Numbered from the stretch's first letter, positions 1 through 10,691 are shown. The stretch: DNA of 64,000 nucleotides from Chloroflexota bacterium (GCA_028875655.1 JAPPCX010000066.1:1-64000), one strand, 5' to 3'. The notes: generated by a model from the sequence alone, not told the origin. Translations and numbers: made by a program.

Positions 1-261
1 GTCTTGCGGTTTGGGATTTGCTGACTGGTTGGTGGCCGTTGACGACCGTAGTGATGTGACCTCGTTGGCAGGCTGGGATGATTTACCGTTTTTGCTAGCA
101 GTAAGACTATTTTAGAACGATTGTTTGGCAAATATCAATAGCCAGGTTGGCAGGGGTTTTGGCGACATTTTTTTATGACAGGCCCGCAATGACAGCGTCT
201 GCCGGCGGTGGTAGCATACTAACGGCAGCGCAAAGGAGCATCGCGCCGTTATTTTGGGCGA

Positions 262-1731
262 ATGTCGATAGTAACGAGCAAAGGACTACTGCCCTTCTAT
301 CCAGGATTGGAATTCACGATGACTACCCTCACCAACGCTGCTGCGTACCCACTGCTTGCCACTACCGGCCAGTACAATGGCACATCCCAGCGGGATGCTC
401 TTTTGGCACGGTTCCGCGACCGTATTTCGGTTAACCGGGACCTCTCTCGCCAGCTGATATCGTGGCAGTCTAACCGGGAAGCCCCGGGATTTCGCTGGTT
501 CAAGTTCAAAGAAGGGTTCAGCGCCGAATTGGTGCGCTACTTGATGGGGTTTCTGCCCGAGCAGGGCCATCTGCTCGATCCCTTTGCCGGCACCGGCACC
601 GCGCCCATTACAGCAGCGACCCAAGGCTGGCATGGCGCCGGCGTTGAGATTCTGCCGGTGGGCTTACGTGTCGCCAACGGGGTACTGGCCGCCGGGTCGG
701 CTTGCCCGGAGTTGTTCCGCAGTCGGGCCGAGGAACTGGTGCAATGCGCCGCATCAGCCGACGCTGCGGATGTGCTGCCCGGCGACTGGTTTCCCCACAT
801 ACGCATCACGGAGCAAGCGTTTCCGCCCGCTGCGGAAAACGCCGTTGCCGCCGTCCGCAAACGGTTGCGTGAATCCGAGCCCGGGCCGGAAACGGAGCTG
901 TTGGAACTAGCCGCAATCGCCGCGCTGGAGGATGCCAGTTGGACCAGCAAGGACGGTCAATATCTGCGCTGGGACCATCGCTCCGGGCGCAGCTTGAAGG
1001 CGCGCATGGAAAAACGGAGCGTACAGTCATACGCCGCATCGTTAAGCGTCAAACTGTCAGCCGTAGCCAACGACTTGCCCATCCTGTCGGAGACCTGCCA
1101 TCCTGATCGGGTCAGCATGATTGAAGGTTCGTGCTACGACGCTTTACCGGGTTTGCCGAGCAATTCCATTGACGCCGTAATCACTTCGCCGCCCTACGCC
1201 AACCGATACGACTACACCCGCACGTACGCACTGGAATTAGCCTGGCTTGGCTATGACAACCGGAAAATCAGCGAACTGCGTCAACGTCTGCTTTCGGCCA
1301 CCGTAGAAAACCGTTCCAAGAGGGACCAGTTAGCCGACGGACACGCCGACGCGCTGGCCCGGTTTGACCGACACCCGGCCATTGCCGAAATCACGGCCGC
1401 TCTGGAGAGGGCCAACGCGCGCAAGGAGTTGCCTAATCCCCACGTTATTCGTCTGGTTCGCAATTATTTCATGGAGATGTCCGTTGTAATTGCCGAGCTC
1501 TCCCGGCTGTGCCGGCCCGGAGCGTCGGTTTTCATGGTGAACGACAACGTGCAGTATCACGGTGAAGAGGTACCTGTGGACTTGATCCTTTCCGATCTGG
1601 CCGAACAGTGGGGATTCCGCACTGAAGCCATTTGGACGTTGGCGCGGGGAAAGGGCAACGCCAGCCAGCAGATGGGGCGCTTCGGGCGTCGGGAACTGCG
1701 CAAGTGCGTGTACTGGTGGGTGCGAAGGTGA
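262..1731 (+). CDS. DNA methyltransferase (N4-cytosine/N6-adenine type)
   Basis: Probable S-adenosylmethionine-dependent DNA methyltransferase of a restriction-modification system, modifying an exocyclic amino group. The SAM-binding motif DPFAGTG is at about residues 106-112 and the catalytic motif TSPPY at about 308-312; TSPPY is the form usual in N4-cytosine enzymes, so m4C is more likely than m6A. The roughly 200 residues between the motifs probably hold target recognition. The C-terminus carries another conserved block ending WWVRR. The frame opens at 262, but an ATG at 319 has an AGGA about 10 bases upstream and may be the real start (470 residues). The stop overlaps the next gene as GTGA, so the two are translationally coupled. 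Family assignment is firm; the target sequence cannot be read from the sequence. Confidence 0.85.
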   Translation: MSIVTSKGLLPFYPGLEFTMTTLTNAAAYPLLATTGQYNGTSQRDALLARFRDRISVNRDLSRQLISWQSNREAPGFRWFKFKEGFSAELVRYLMGFLPEQGHLLDPFAGTGTAPITAATQGWHGAGVEILPVGLRVANGVLAAGSACPELFRSRAEELVQCAASADAADVLPGDWFPHIRITEQAFPPAAENAVAAVRKRLRESEPGPETELLELAAIAALEDASWTSKDGQYLRWDHRSGRSLKARMEKRSVQSYAASLSVKLSAVANDLPILSETCHPDRVSMIEGSCYDALPGLPSNSIDAVITSPPYANRYDYTRTYALELAWLGYDNRKISELRQRLLSATVENRSKRDQLADGHADALARFDRHPAIAEITAALERANARKELPNPHVIRLVRNYFMEMSVVIAELSRLCRPGASVFMVNDNVQYHGEEVPVDLILSDLAEQWGFRTEAIWTLARGKGNASQQMGRFGRRELRKCVYWWVRR

Positions 1732-2237
1732 ACCAGGACTACCGCACATTTACTCGTGAATTGCGCTCGCAGGATTTGACGCGATCTCTACAGCGCCGGC
1801 TCGACGTGCGAGCGCGGGAGGCGGTGGCATCGCTGGTCGACGGATTCGGTTTCACGGCGCCGATTGAGGACTACCTGATTTCACAATCCGCATGGGAACA
1901 CGTGCATAGTCTTGGCTTGGGGCCGGCCCAAGTATTTTGCCATCCCGATATGCTGGTAGAGGAGCCTTTCATATCGCTGTATTATCGGGGCGTCAGCGGA
2001 CTGTCACTCAAGGAAGTGCAGGAACAAGCGCGTGCGGTGAGCGCTTGGGAACGCGAGCCGGAAACTCGGGCACGCAAACCGCGCGTCTCAACAGAAGCGG
2101 CGCGTCAGGTGGCGGGGCTGGTAGATGGCATCGTTATGGTGTTCAGTTCCGAACCCGACGTTGCTTTTCTGCGTGGCGAACTGCTTGAGGCAACCACACC
2201 TTGCGAATGTCCGACAGCAGTCCATAGGCAGGGTTAA
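1728..2237 (+). pseudogene. Probable truncated restriction endonuclease partner of the methyltransferase
   Basis: GTG start in a GTGA overlap with the methyltransferase gives 169 residues; an upstream ATG at 1632 in the same frame lies inside the methyltransferase and is unlikely. The stretch HPDMLVEEPFISLYYRGVSG at about residue 75, followed by LSLKEVQ, resembles the middle of XcyI/XamI-type restriction enzymes as I remember them, and a cognate nuclease is what one expects directly behind such a methylase. Those enzymes are usually 250-330 residues; this protein ends abruptly with a Cys/Pro-rich tail after 169, two bases before the next gene. I read it as the N-terminal part of a nuclease that has lost its catalytic C-terminus, leaving an orphan methylase. 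A complete short protein of unknown function is the alternative. Confidence 0.45.
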
Positions 2238-2239
2238 CG

Positions 2240-2761
2240 ATGTATCAAGCGGCGGTATTCATACATCTGGCATCCGCCATCATCTGGGTTGGCGGTAGCC
2301 TGTTCCTGGCGCTGGTGCTGATCCCGGTGATGCGACGGTTCGCGCCGGCTCCGGGGGAGCCACCGACGCTGCCGCCGGATTTGCTGGGCCTCATCGCGCG
2401 CCGGTTCCGCCTTATCTCGTGGATCTGCATCGCCCTTTTGGTGGCCACCGGCCTTTATTTCCTGCCGACGCGGTACGGGATCGGATTCGCCGAGTTCTTC
2501 AGCCTGGGCGGGCACTTTGTAGCGAACCTTCAGATCAAGGTCGGCCTGGTCGCCATAGTGATCTGGCTTAGCGTCATCCACGACTTCATCATCGGCCCGT
2601 TGACCAGCCGCCTGCTCGACGAAATGCGGGCCGGCGCCGAACCGCCGGGCTATCTGCCGCTCCTGCGAAGGTGCGTGATCTGGATTGCCCGGATCAACGT
2701 GCTGCTCATGATCCTCATCGTCATAGTCGCGGTGACCATGACCAGGGGAACGCCCGTGTAG
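2240..2761 (+). CDS. CopD-like integral membrane protein
   Basis: A 173-residue membrane protein with four predicted transmembrane helices at about residues 5-27, 58-76, 94-118 and 145-168. The N-terminal HLASAIIWVGGSLFL is typical of the CopD/DUF2269-like families, whose first-helix His and tryptophan are conserved and which are linked to copper handling or haem binding. It begins two bases after the nuclease fragment and ends ten bases before the molybdopterin-domain gene, so the latter two probably form an operon. A membrane anchor or electron-transfer partner for the oxidoreductase domain is a reasonable guess but is inferred only from position. Confidence 0.6.
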   Translation: MYQAAVFIHLASAIIWVGGSLFLALVLIPVMRRFAPAPGEPPTLPPDLLGLIARRFRLISWICIALLVATGLYFLPTRYGIGFAEFFSLGGHFVANLQIKVGLVAIVIWLSVIHDFIIGPLTSRLLDEMRAGAEPPGYLPLLRRCVIWIARINVLLMILIVIVAVTMTRGTPV

Positions 2762-2771
2762 TGAGGGTAAT

Positions 2772-3305
2772 ATGTCGAAACCGAAACCGGGAACAACGTT
2801 GGACTCTCTGCCCGTCTTCAAGGATCACCACGGACAGCCCGTAATATGGCCCGGCTTGCGCATCGGCGGCCTGGTCCTCAATCCTACCGTCTTGACCGAA
2901 GCTGACCTGTCCGAGTTGACCCGACAGAGCCTGACCGACGATTTCCGATGCCTGGAAGGTTGGTCGGTTCCTGACCAGCAATGGGAGGGGGTGCCCCTGT
3001 CCGTCCTGTTGGACCTCGCCGGCCCTTTGCCCAACGCCCGATACGCCGCCATATCCGCCGCCGACTTTTCCGTAACCGTGCATTTGGATGCGGAAACGGC
3101 CAACGTTCTGCTGGCAACCCGTCTCAACGGCGCACCGCTGGAGCCCGACCACGGCGGCCCCTGCCGATTGGTGATGGTGGAGCAGGCTTGCTACTCCAGC
3201 GTCAAATGGGTGGATGCCATCCGGCTTACTGAAGAGATGCCAGTGGCAACCGCGAGGGAAATCGCCGCCGCCCGCAACGCGGCCCGGGAAACTACAACTC
3301 CTTGA
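2772..3305 (+). CDS. Small molybdopterin-dependent oxidoreductase domain protein
   Basis: 177 residues consisting almost entirely of a sulfite-oxidase-type molybdopterin-binding domain. The motif FRCLEGWSVPDQQWEGVPL at about residues 58-76 contains the Cys (C60) that in this family ligates molybdenum, and RLVMVEQACYSSVKWV near the C-terminus matches the end of the domain. There is no signal peptide, dimerisation domain or haem domain, so it may work with the upstream CopD-like membrane protein. Ten bases separate the two genes, with GAGGG before the ATG. The last 14 bases overlap the convergent response regulator gene. The substrate is not predictable. Confidence 0.75.
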   Translation: MSKPKPGTTLDSLPVFKDHHGQPVIWPGLRIGGLVLNPTVLTEADLSELTRQSLTDDFRCLEGWSVPDQQWEGVPLSVLLDLAGPLPNARYAAISAADFSVTVHLDAETANVLLATRLNGAPLEPDHGGPCRLVMVEQACYSSVKWVDAIRLTEEMPVATAREIAAARNAARETTTP

Positions 3306-3996
3306 ATCGGTAGCCCAGCCCTCGCTCACTCACGATGTATTCCGGCGACCGGGGGTCCCGTTCCAATTTCTGGCGCAGGTACGTTACATATGTCCTGACG
3401 TACTGGTGCTCGCCCCGGTATTCCGGCCCCCACACCCGTTCCAGCAACGTGTCGTGGCTCAGCAGCTGCCCCGCGTTATCGACCAGTTGGTAGAGCAAAC
3501 GATATTCCGTGGGCCGCAAGCGCATCTCCTTGCCGTCGGCAAGGACCACGCTGCGGTCAAAATCAATTGTCAGCCATTTATCGACGACCACTTCCTGTAG
3601 AGGTGGTGGTTCGGTGGCTTCAATCCGTCGGAACAGCGCCCGGATCCGCGACACTAACTCCCGCGGGCTGAACGGCTTGGTCAGGTAGTCGTCCGCGCCC
3701 AGGTCCAGGCCGGCCACCCGGTCCGTTTCATCACCCCGTACCGTAACGAAAATTACCGGAACCGACGATTGCTCGCGGATGCGGCTCAGGGTTTCAAAAC
3801 CGTCGATTCCCGGCATCATCACGTCCAGCACCACGAGGTCAATGTCGCTGTTGCCCTCAAGCGTCTCCAGGGCTTCCTCCCCGTTGCTGGCCGTGGCGAC
3901 GTTGAAGCCCTCAACCTCCAGGTTCATGGCAGTGAACTGCACAATGTGCGGTTCGTCATCAACCACCAGGATAGTTCGCCGGTCGGATGCAGTCAT
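3292..3996 (-). CDS. OmpR/PhoB-family response regulator
   Basis: 234 residues. The N-terminal receiver domain (1-120) has the acidic pair D13-D14, phospho-acceptor D58 in VVLDVMMPG, and the conserved Lys in LTKPF. The C-terminal winged-helix DNA-binding domain (about 135-234) has the typical LRPTEYRLLYQL and YVRTYVTYLRQKLE segments. The gene overlaps the upstream sensor kinase by four bases (ATGA), so the two are one transcription unit and a cognate pair. The regulated genes are unknown; the 3' end overlaps the molybdopterin-domain gene by 14 bases on the opposite strand. Confidence 0.93.
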   Translation of the reverse strand: MTASDRRTILVVDDEPHIVQFTAMNLEVEGFNVATASNGEEALETLEGNSDIDLVVLDVMMPGIDGFETLSRIREQSSVPVIFVTVRGDETDRVAGLDLGADDYLTKPFSPRELVSRIRALFRRIEATEPPPLQEVVVDKWLTIDFDRSVVLADGKEMRLRPTEYRLLYQLVDNAGQLLSHDTLLERVWGPEYRGEHQYVRTYVTYLRQKLERDPRSPEYIVSERGLGYRFKEL

Positions 3997-5585
3997 GGCC
4001 GTTCGCGTCCTCGTTCGGGGAAGGCCAGGGTGAAGACCGCCCCGCCTCCCGGGTTGTCGGACACGGAAATGCCCCCGCCGTGCGCTTTCATTATCTCGTC
4101 GCAGATGTACAAGCCGAGACCCATCCCTCGCGGATGCGACGAATTCGGGTTCTGCGAACGGTGAAACCGCTCAAAGATGCGCCGGCTTTCCCACCGCGGC
4201 ACGCCCAATCCCGAATCATTGACCTTCACCGTTACCGTTCCGCGTCCATCCACCGACCCGCCAATGCCTATCTCCCCTCCCGTGGGTGAATACTTCACAG
4301 CGTTGTCGACCAGGTTCACCAGCACCTCTTCCAGCAAGTCAGGGTCGCCTTCCACCGGAGGCAGATCATTGGGGAACTCGACGGAAAAGTCGTGTTTCCC
4401 AGAGGTGGGGGATATTCGCGCCACGACTTTTTTGGCCACAGTAGCCATATTCACCTGGTCGTGGCGTATCGGCAGCTCGCCGGTTTCCAGGCGCGAAGCC
4501 AGGAGCAGCCGGTTCATCAACTGGCTCATGTGGTCGGTTTCTTCTTCTATGGCCTCAAAGATCGGGCGCAGGGTGTCGTTATCCCAGATGGCATCGGGTC
4601 GGGCCAGGGTGTTGGTGTAACCCTTGATGATGGCCAGCGGCGTCTGCAACTGGTGCCCCAGCATGGACAGAAACGTCGAGCGCATATCCTCCGTTTCGCG
4701 CACCCGGGTCATGTCTCGCACGTTGACCACCGCGTTCAATGGCACGAGTTCGGGAGAACGCACCACGGAATAAACCAACGCCACGTCGGTGGTCCGGCCG
4801 TCGCGTGAGCGGACGGTGGCGCTCAGTTCCGTAACGTTATCGGTGGCGAAAGTCGGAGCATGGAGCATGGGGCAGCGCCCCGGGCAGATGGGACGTCCCT
4901 CCCGGTCGCGCCAATTCAGTGCCACCGCGCAGGGCAATCCCAGCACGTCCTCGCTGGACAGCCCCAGCAGCCGCTCCATCGCCGGGTTGATGCTGACGAT
5001 GCGACGGCCCGAATCGACGGTATAGATGCCGTCCGCGCTGCCCTCGAGAATCGACTCCACCCGCTGTTTCTCTTGCGTCAGCAGGTGCGCCAGCCGCGCC
5101 GATTGCACCGCGATGGCGGCCTGCTCGGCAAATGCCGCCAGCACCGGCGGGTCCAGCTGCGAAAAGTTCGCCGCCTCGGATGACCGGAGCACAAGAATCA
5201 GGCCGACGTTTTCATCGTGGGTCTGGAGCGGAACCGCCATGACCGGGTTCTGCATTTCCCCGGTGGTGGACACCGGCAATGCCGATTGGGGAAACAGGGC
5301 TGACAACAAGGCGAACTGCTCGCGGCTCAACGCCAGGTCGGGTATCGCCTCGTTGAGCAGGGGACGGATACGGGCAATCTGCTGCCGGTCCAGGCCATAG
5401 GTTCCCGTCACTACGAATCGGCGCACTGCGTCGTCCCACGTTGCGACCACGGCGGCGCTGCCTCCCAGGGCGCGCACGGCGTTGCGCAGGATGTTCTCCA
5501 ACTGGGGCTGGAGCTCGTACCCATCTTCGTATTCGACTGTTGGGTCGGAACGCGACCGCAAATTACCGCTAACCATCAGCATCAC
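3993..5585 (-). CDS. GAF-PAS sensor histidine kinase
   Basis: 530 residues: GAF domain at about 25-165, PAS domain at 175-292, HisKA dimerisation/phospho-acceptor domain with H311 in SMLGHQLQTPL, and a HATPase domain with N box LVNLVDNAVKYS, and G boxes DSGLGVP and MGLGLYI. No transmembrane helices are visible, so it should be a soluble cytoplasmic sensor. The PAS domain has three Cys (C219, C234, C238) in the contexts LPCAV and CPGRCP, which suggests a redox or metal ligand set. The H box reads HQLQTP instead of the common HELRTP. It is the first gene of the two-component operon and is divergent from fmdB; a second in-frame ATG lies nine bases downstream. Confidence 0.92.
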   Translation of the reverse strand: MMLMVSGNLRSRSDPTVEYEDGYELQPQLENILRNAVRALGGSAAVVATWDDAVRRFVVTGTYGLDRQQIARIRPLLNEAIPDLALSREQFALLSALFPQSALPVSTTGEMQNPVMAVPLQTHDENVGLILVLRSSEAANFSQLDPPVLAAFAEQAAIAVQSARLAHLLTQEKQRVESILEGSADGIYTVDSGRRIVSINPAMERLLGLSSEDVLGLPCAVALNWRDREGRPICPGRCPMLHAPTFATDNVTELSATVRSRDGRTTDVALVYSVVRSPELVPLNAVVNVRDMTRVRETEDMRSTFLSMLGHQLQTPLAIIKGYTNTLARPDAIWDNDTLRPIFEAIEEETDHMSQLMNRLLLASRLETGELPIRHDQVNMATVAKKVVARISPTSGKHDFSVEFPNDLPPVEGDPDLLEEVLVNLVDNAVKYSPTGGEIGIGGSVDGRGTVTVKVNDSGLGVPRWESRRIFERFHRSQNPNSSHPRGMGLGLYICDEIMKAHGGGISVSDNPGGGAVFTLAFPERGRERP

Positions 5586-5734
5586 CGATTCTCAGGACGG
5601 CGCCCCGCGGACCGTTGATTTTCTATGCAATTTTAACATTAACCCCGTTGGCAACCGACCGGAGTTGTTTCAGAATTGAATCCGTAATTTGCGTCAGTAC
5701 CGCAAGGTCAAACCCGAATAAGGAGGTAGCAACA

Positions 5735-5935
5735 ATGCCCAGGTACGTTTACCGATGCACTGCGTGCGACCACGAGTACGACCGGCGGGAGAGTTTCGCA
5801 GCATCCGCCCAACGCGAATGCCCGGAGTGTTCCGGCCTTGCCCGGCGGGTTTTTCATCCCGTGCCGGTGATTTACAAGGGTTCCGGTTTTTACACCACCG
5901 ACTACGCTCGCAAGAAGTCCCCCGCTACGGCGTAA
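5735..5935 (+). CDS. FmdB-family zinc ribbon protein
   Basis: 66 residues starting MPRYVYRC, with two CxxC pairs (CTAC and CPEC) at about residues 8-11 and 32-35 forming the single zinc ribbon of the FmdB/CxxC regulatory family. The start at 5735 is fixed by a strong ribosome binding site, AAGGAGGT at 5720-5727; the open frame continues upstream but is not needed. It lies 48 bases before groES on the same strand and probably heads the chaperonin operon. A regulatory or metal-binding role is known only from family naming. Confidence 0.85.
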   Translation: MPRYVYRCTACDHEYDRRESFAASAQRECPECSGLARRVFHPVPVIYKGSGFYTTDYARKKSPATA

Positions 5936-5983
5936 TCTCGTCACCGCGAAACAAAACCCACAACAATCGTAAGGAGGCAATAA

Positions 5984-8000
<2,017 letters not shown>

Positions 8001-8030
8001 ATCTCGGGCGCACGTCCCACGGGATAGCAG

Positions 8031-8062
8031 CCGGGGCGGTTAGCGTAACCGCCCCGGTTTTT
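8031..8062 (+). terminator. Rho-independent terminator of the fmdB-groES-groEL operon
   Basis: A perfect 12-bp stem, CCGGGGCGGTTA at 8031-8042 and its complement at 8046-8057, with a three-base loop, followed by TTTTT at 8058-8062. It starts 31 bases after the groEL stop. Confidence 0.92.
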
Positions 8063-8177
8063 GATGTTAACCAGGCGGCTTTATTTGAGAGCCAATTGGG
8101 AGTATATTTGTCGCCGATTGGCTCCAACCCGAACCCTCGACAGTACGTCGTCCCTGGACACGGGCGTCGCACTCTTA

Positions 8178-9545
8178 TTGAGGCCACTTCTGAACCGCTC
8201 TCCATTACGCCGTTTTCTGGACTGGCATCCACCCACGCCGTTCTTTTATGGGTGGCTGGTGCTGGCGATGGGTTGCCTGTCCAGCGCGGGCGGCGCCAGC
8301 GTTTCCCAGGTGGTGATGGGGACCATCCAGGTCTATATTTCCCAGGACACCGGCTGGAGCATTGAAAGGATCGCCATCGCGGTGACGGCGGGGACGTGGA
8401 TCTCGGGACTGTTCGCCCCCCTGGCCGGGTACATGGCCGACCGCTACGGTCCGCGTCTGCTCACCACCATGGGCCTGGTTGTCGTCGGCTGCTGCCTGCT
8501 GGTCATATCGGCGACCAACAACAACTCGCTGCTGCAATTCATTATCCCCTACGTCATCGCCCGTTCCATCAGCAATCCGTTTCTCATCGGAGTGGTGCCT
8601 CGGGTCGCTACGGTCAACTTCTTCCGTCGGTGGCGCAACATCACCATAGCCATATCGGGGATGGCGCGACCGGTGGGCGGCGCGATCAACATTCAGATAA
8701 TCTCCCTGATCGCGCTGAACCAGAGCTGGCGCGCGGCTTACGGTTACGTTGGCGTATTTCTGTTGCTCCTGGCGGTGCCGGCGTTCCTGACCATGCGACG
8801 CACGCCGGAGGAAATCGGGATGCTGCCCGACGGCGCGCGTCCCGGTCGGGCCACGGCAGATGCGCAGCGAACCGCCGCCGGCCGGCCCGGCGGCGGGCTT
8901 GAACCCGAATTCAGCTGGACCGCCCGGGAGGCGATGCGAACCCGCGCTTACTGGTGCCTCGCCGGCACTGCCGTTTTCGCGATCATAGCCTCTGCGGGGT
9001 CGGGCTACATCCTGGTGCCTTATCTGGTGAGCCCTTCCGGCCCCGGCTTGGCGAACTTTCAGGCGGTGGGTGTGGGCAGCCTGGGCGCCGTTCTCGCGTT
9101 GACCACCTTGGTGTGGGGATACCTGGCCGACAAGCTGGGACCCCGACGCTGTATGATGATAACCATCACCGGCGCGGTGGCGTCGGGGATTTTTCTGATC
9201 ACCGGCGTGAACTCGGTGTTGACGGCCTACATTTTCGCCGTGCTGTGGGGGTTCTTCTCCAACACGGTCGGCACCCTGGAGCATATGCTGCTGGCCCAAT
9301 ACTTCGGCCGGGGTTCCTTCGGAGCAATCATGGGTTCGTTGGGACCGCTGCAGACCACGGCATTGGGAGTGGGGCCGCTGTTCGGGAGTTATCTGCTCAC
9401 TTACACGCACAGCTACCCGCTGGTCTTCATAGTGCTGATGGCGATGTACGCCGGCGCGGGACTGCTGATTTTCCTGGCCAAGGCGCCACAACTCCCGCCG
9501 CGCGCCACCGCGTCCGGCCCCGACACCGCTCCGGCGGCAGTATAA
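8178..9545 (+). CDS. Major facilitator superfamily transporter
   Basis: A 12-helix MFS permease of the OFA / monocarboxylate type. It starts its first helix at FYGWLVLAMGCLSS, has the MFS motif-A-like loops GYMADRYGPRLL between helices 2 and 3 and GYLADKLGPRRC in the second half, and a long central cytoplasmic loop of about 45 residues. The frame is open from 8061, but that end overlaps the groEL terminator and the first 40 residues look non-coding; I place the start at the TTG 8178 (455 residues), with low certainty because no good ribosome binding site is visible. It is followed 30 bases later by a RidA gene. The substrate is probably a small organic anion; this is inferred from the family. 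Confidence 0.85.
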   Translation: MRPLLNRSPLRRFLDWHPPTPFFYGWLVLAMGCLSSAGGASVSQVVMGTIQVYISQDTGWSIERIAIAVTAGTWISGLFAPLAGYMADRYGPRLLTTMGLVVVGCCLLVISATNNNSLLQFIIPYVIARSISNPFLIGVVPRVATVNFFRRWRNITIAISGMARPVGGAINIQIISLIALNQSWRAAYGYVGVFLLLLAVPAFLTMRRTPEEIGMLPDGARPGRATADAQRTAAGRPGGGLEPEFSWTAREAMRTRAYWCLAGTAVFAIIASAGSGYILVPYLVSPSGPGLANFQAVGVGSLGAVLALTTLVWGYLADKLGPRRCMMITITGAVASGIFLITGVNSVLTAYIFAVLWGFFSNTVGTLEHMLLAQYFGRGSFGAIMGSLGPLQTTALGVGPLFGSYLLTYTHSYPLVFIVLMAMYAGAGLLIFLAKAPQLPPRATASGPDTAPAAV

Positions 9546-9575
9546 TCACCCCAATCCAACCTACGGAGGCCAACA

Positions 9576-9968
9576 ATGCCAGAAGTAACCTACATGAACC
9601 CAGGCGGAATCGCCGACCCCTCGCCTTCCGGCTTCACGGCGGTCGTCAAGGCCGGCAACACCGTGTACATCGCCGGCATGGTCGCCCAGGACGAGAACGG
9701 CAACGTCGTCGGCGAGGGCGACGCTGAGGCCCAGACCCGCCAGATTTGGCACAACATCGGCGTGGCGGTAGCGGCAGCCGGCGGCAGCCTCGCCGACATC
9801 GTGAAGACCACCACCTACGTCACCGGCATCGAACACGGCGCCGCCGTGCGTCGAGTGCGCGGCGAGCTGTTTCCGGAGAATCCACCCACCAGCACCCTGC
9901 TGGTAGTCAGCGAACTCGCCAACCCCGCCTACGTTGTAGAGATTGAGTCCATCGCAGTGATCGGGTAG
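9576..9968 (+). CDS. RidA-family protein (reactive enamine/imine deaminase family)
   Basis: 130 residues of the YjgF/YER057c/UK114 fold: VKAGNTVYIAGMVAQDENG near the start, then the conserved central part with DIVKTTTYV, and ENPPTSTLLVVSELANPAYVVEIESIA at the end. The typical substrate-binding Arg of canonical RidA, normally near residue 105 in an R-V-E context, is not evident: the tail reads NPPTSTLLVV, so this may be a divergent Rid subfamily. Family members hydrolyse reactive enamines and imines formed by PLP enzymes. Ribosome binding site GGAGG precedes the ATG. Confidence 0.85.
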   Translation: MPEVTYMNPGGIADPSPSGFTAVVKAGNTVYIAGMVAQDENGNVVGEGDAEAQTRQIWHNIGVAVAAAGGSLADIVKTTTYVTGIEHGAAVRRVRGELFPENPPTSTLLVVSELANPAYVVEIESIAVIG

Positions 9969-9979
9969 CGAGGAAATCG

Positions 9980-10009
9980 GCCCGTCCTCCACCATCCTGG
10001 GGGACGGGC
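9980..10009 (+). terminator. Hairpin after ridA, possible terminator
   Basis: GCCCGTCCTCC at 9980-9990 pairs with GGGGGACGGGC at 9999-10009 apart from one T-G wobble or mismatch, 12 bases after the RidA stop. There is no T run, so it is a weak terminator candidate or an mRNA-end stabiliser. Confidence 0.45.
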
Positions 10010-10025
10010 GAGCGTTCGCTGCATC

Positions 10026-10298
10026 ATGGTATCATTGCGACGCCGGCATCGGGCAACGCTGGAAGGGATCTTCCGGCGTCCCACATCGGGGAATATCCGG
10101 TGGGACGATGTTGAGTCGCTCCTGCTGGCCTGCGGCGCTCACATTGAAGAGCGAGCCGGTTCACGAGTAGGAGTGCGTCTTGGCGATTCATTCAGAGTGC
10201 TGCACCGTCCGCATCCGGGAAACAATGTTGACAAAGGAGCGGTGGTCAAGGTCCGGGAGTTTCTGACGAGAGCCGGAATCACCCCCGAAGAGCCATAG
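10026..10298 (+). CDS. hicA: HicA-like toxin
   Basis: 90 residues with the HicA double-stranded-RNA-binding fold: IRWDDVESLLLACG at 25-38 and the conserved C-terminal segment HRPHPGNNVDKGAVVKVREFL. HicA toxins are small mRNA interferases. The canonical catalytic His in a GSH context is replaced by Arg (AGSRVGV), as also occurs in a large HicA-like subfamily, so activity as an RNase is not assured. It is 11 bases upstream of the HicB-like gene and the two form a toxin-antitoxin pair. Confidence 0.75.
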   Translation: MVSLRRRHRATLEGIFRRPTSGNIRWDDVESLLLACGAHIEERAGSRVGVRLGDSFRVLHRPHPGNNVDKGAVVKVREFLTRAGITPEEP

Positions 10299-10309
10299 GA
10301 GGCGAAGCT

Positions 10310-10648
10310 ATGGGAGATGCTGAATACGAAGTGGTCGTGGTTTATGACGAAGAAAACGCTGAGTTTTTTGGTAGTGTCACTGGCAGGCGCGATGGATTTA
10401 CCTTTATTGGCAGTACCCCAGCCGAAGTTAAAAAAGAATTCCGGATCTCGTTCGACGACTACGTGAAGTTCTGCGTTGAGCGCGGGAGAGGGCCGGATGA
10501 ATCCATTACGGGAGCAAGGGAGGCCCAGGTCGTCGCCGATGTTCACCGAGCCGCCGACGCTGCCGCCGGGCCGGACGGAATGACTTTGAACGAATGGCTG
10601 GACGAACTTGACGCTGAGGAAATGCAGAAATCGGCGCAGACTGCGTAA
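10310..10648 (+). CDS. hicB: HicB-like antitoxin
   Basis: 112 residues with the HicB partial RNase-H-like fold: YEVVVVYDEENAEFFGSV, then GFTFIGSTPAEVKKEFRISFDDYVKFC, which is the usual HicB core. The C-terminal 35 residues hold an EWLDELDAEE tail and could be a DNA-binding or toxin-contact segment. TAGGAGG precedes the ATG. It should neutralise the adjacent HicA-like protein and autoregulate the pair. Confidence 0.78.
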   Translation: MGDAEYEVVVVYDEENAEFFGSVTGRRDGFTFIGSTPAEVKKEFRISFDDYVKFCVERGRGPDESITGAREAQVVADVHRAADAAAGPDGMTLNEWLDELDAEEMQKSAQTA

Positions 10649-10691
10649 TCACCCAACAAGGCCCCATCCTGACGAAGCGGGATACGGACTG

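Noticed and set aside
2..115. 37-codon open frame at the left edge ending with TAG
   Set aside because: It could be the C-terminal end of a gene outside the window, but the peptide matches nothing I recognise and is too short to support.
5936..5983. CIRCE operator before groES
   Set aside because: The TTAGCACTC-N9-GAGTGCTAA pattern is not present here or before fmdB.
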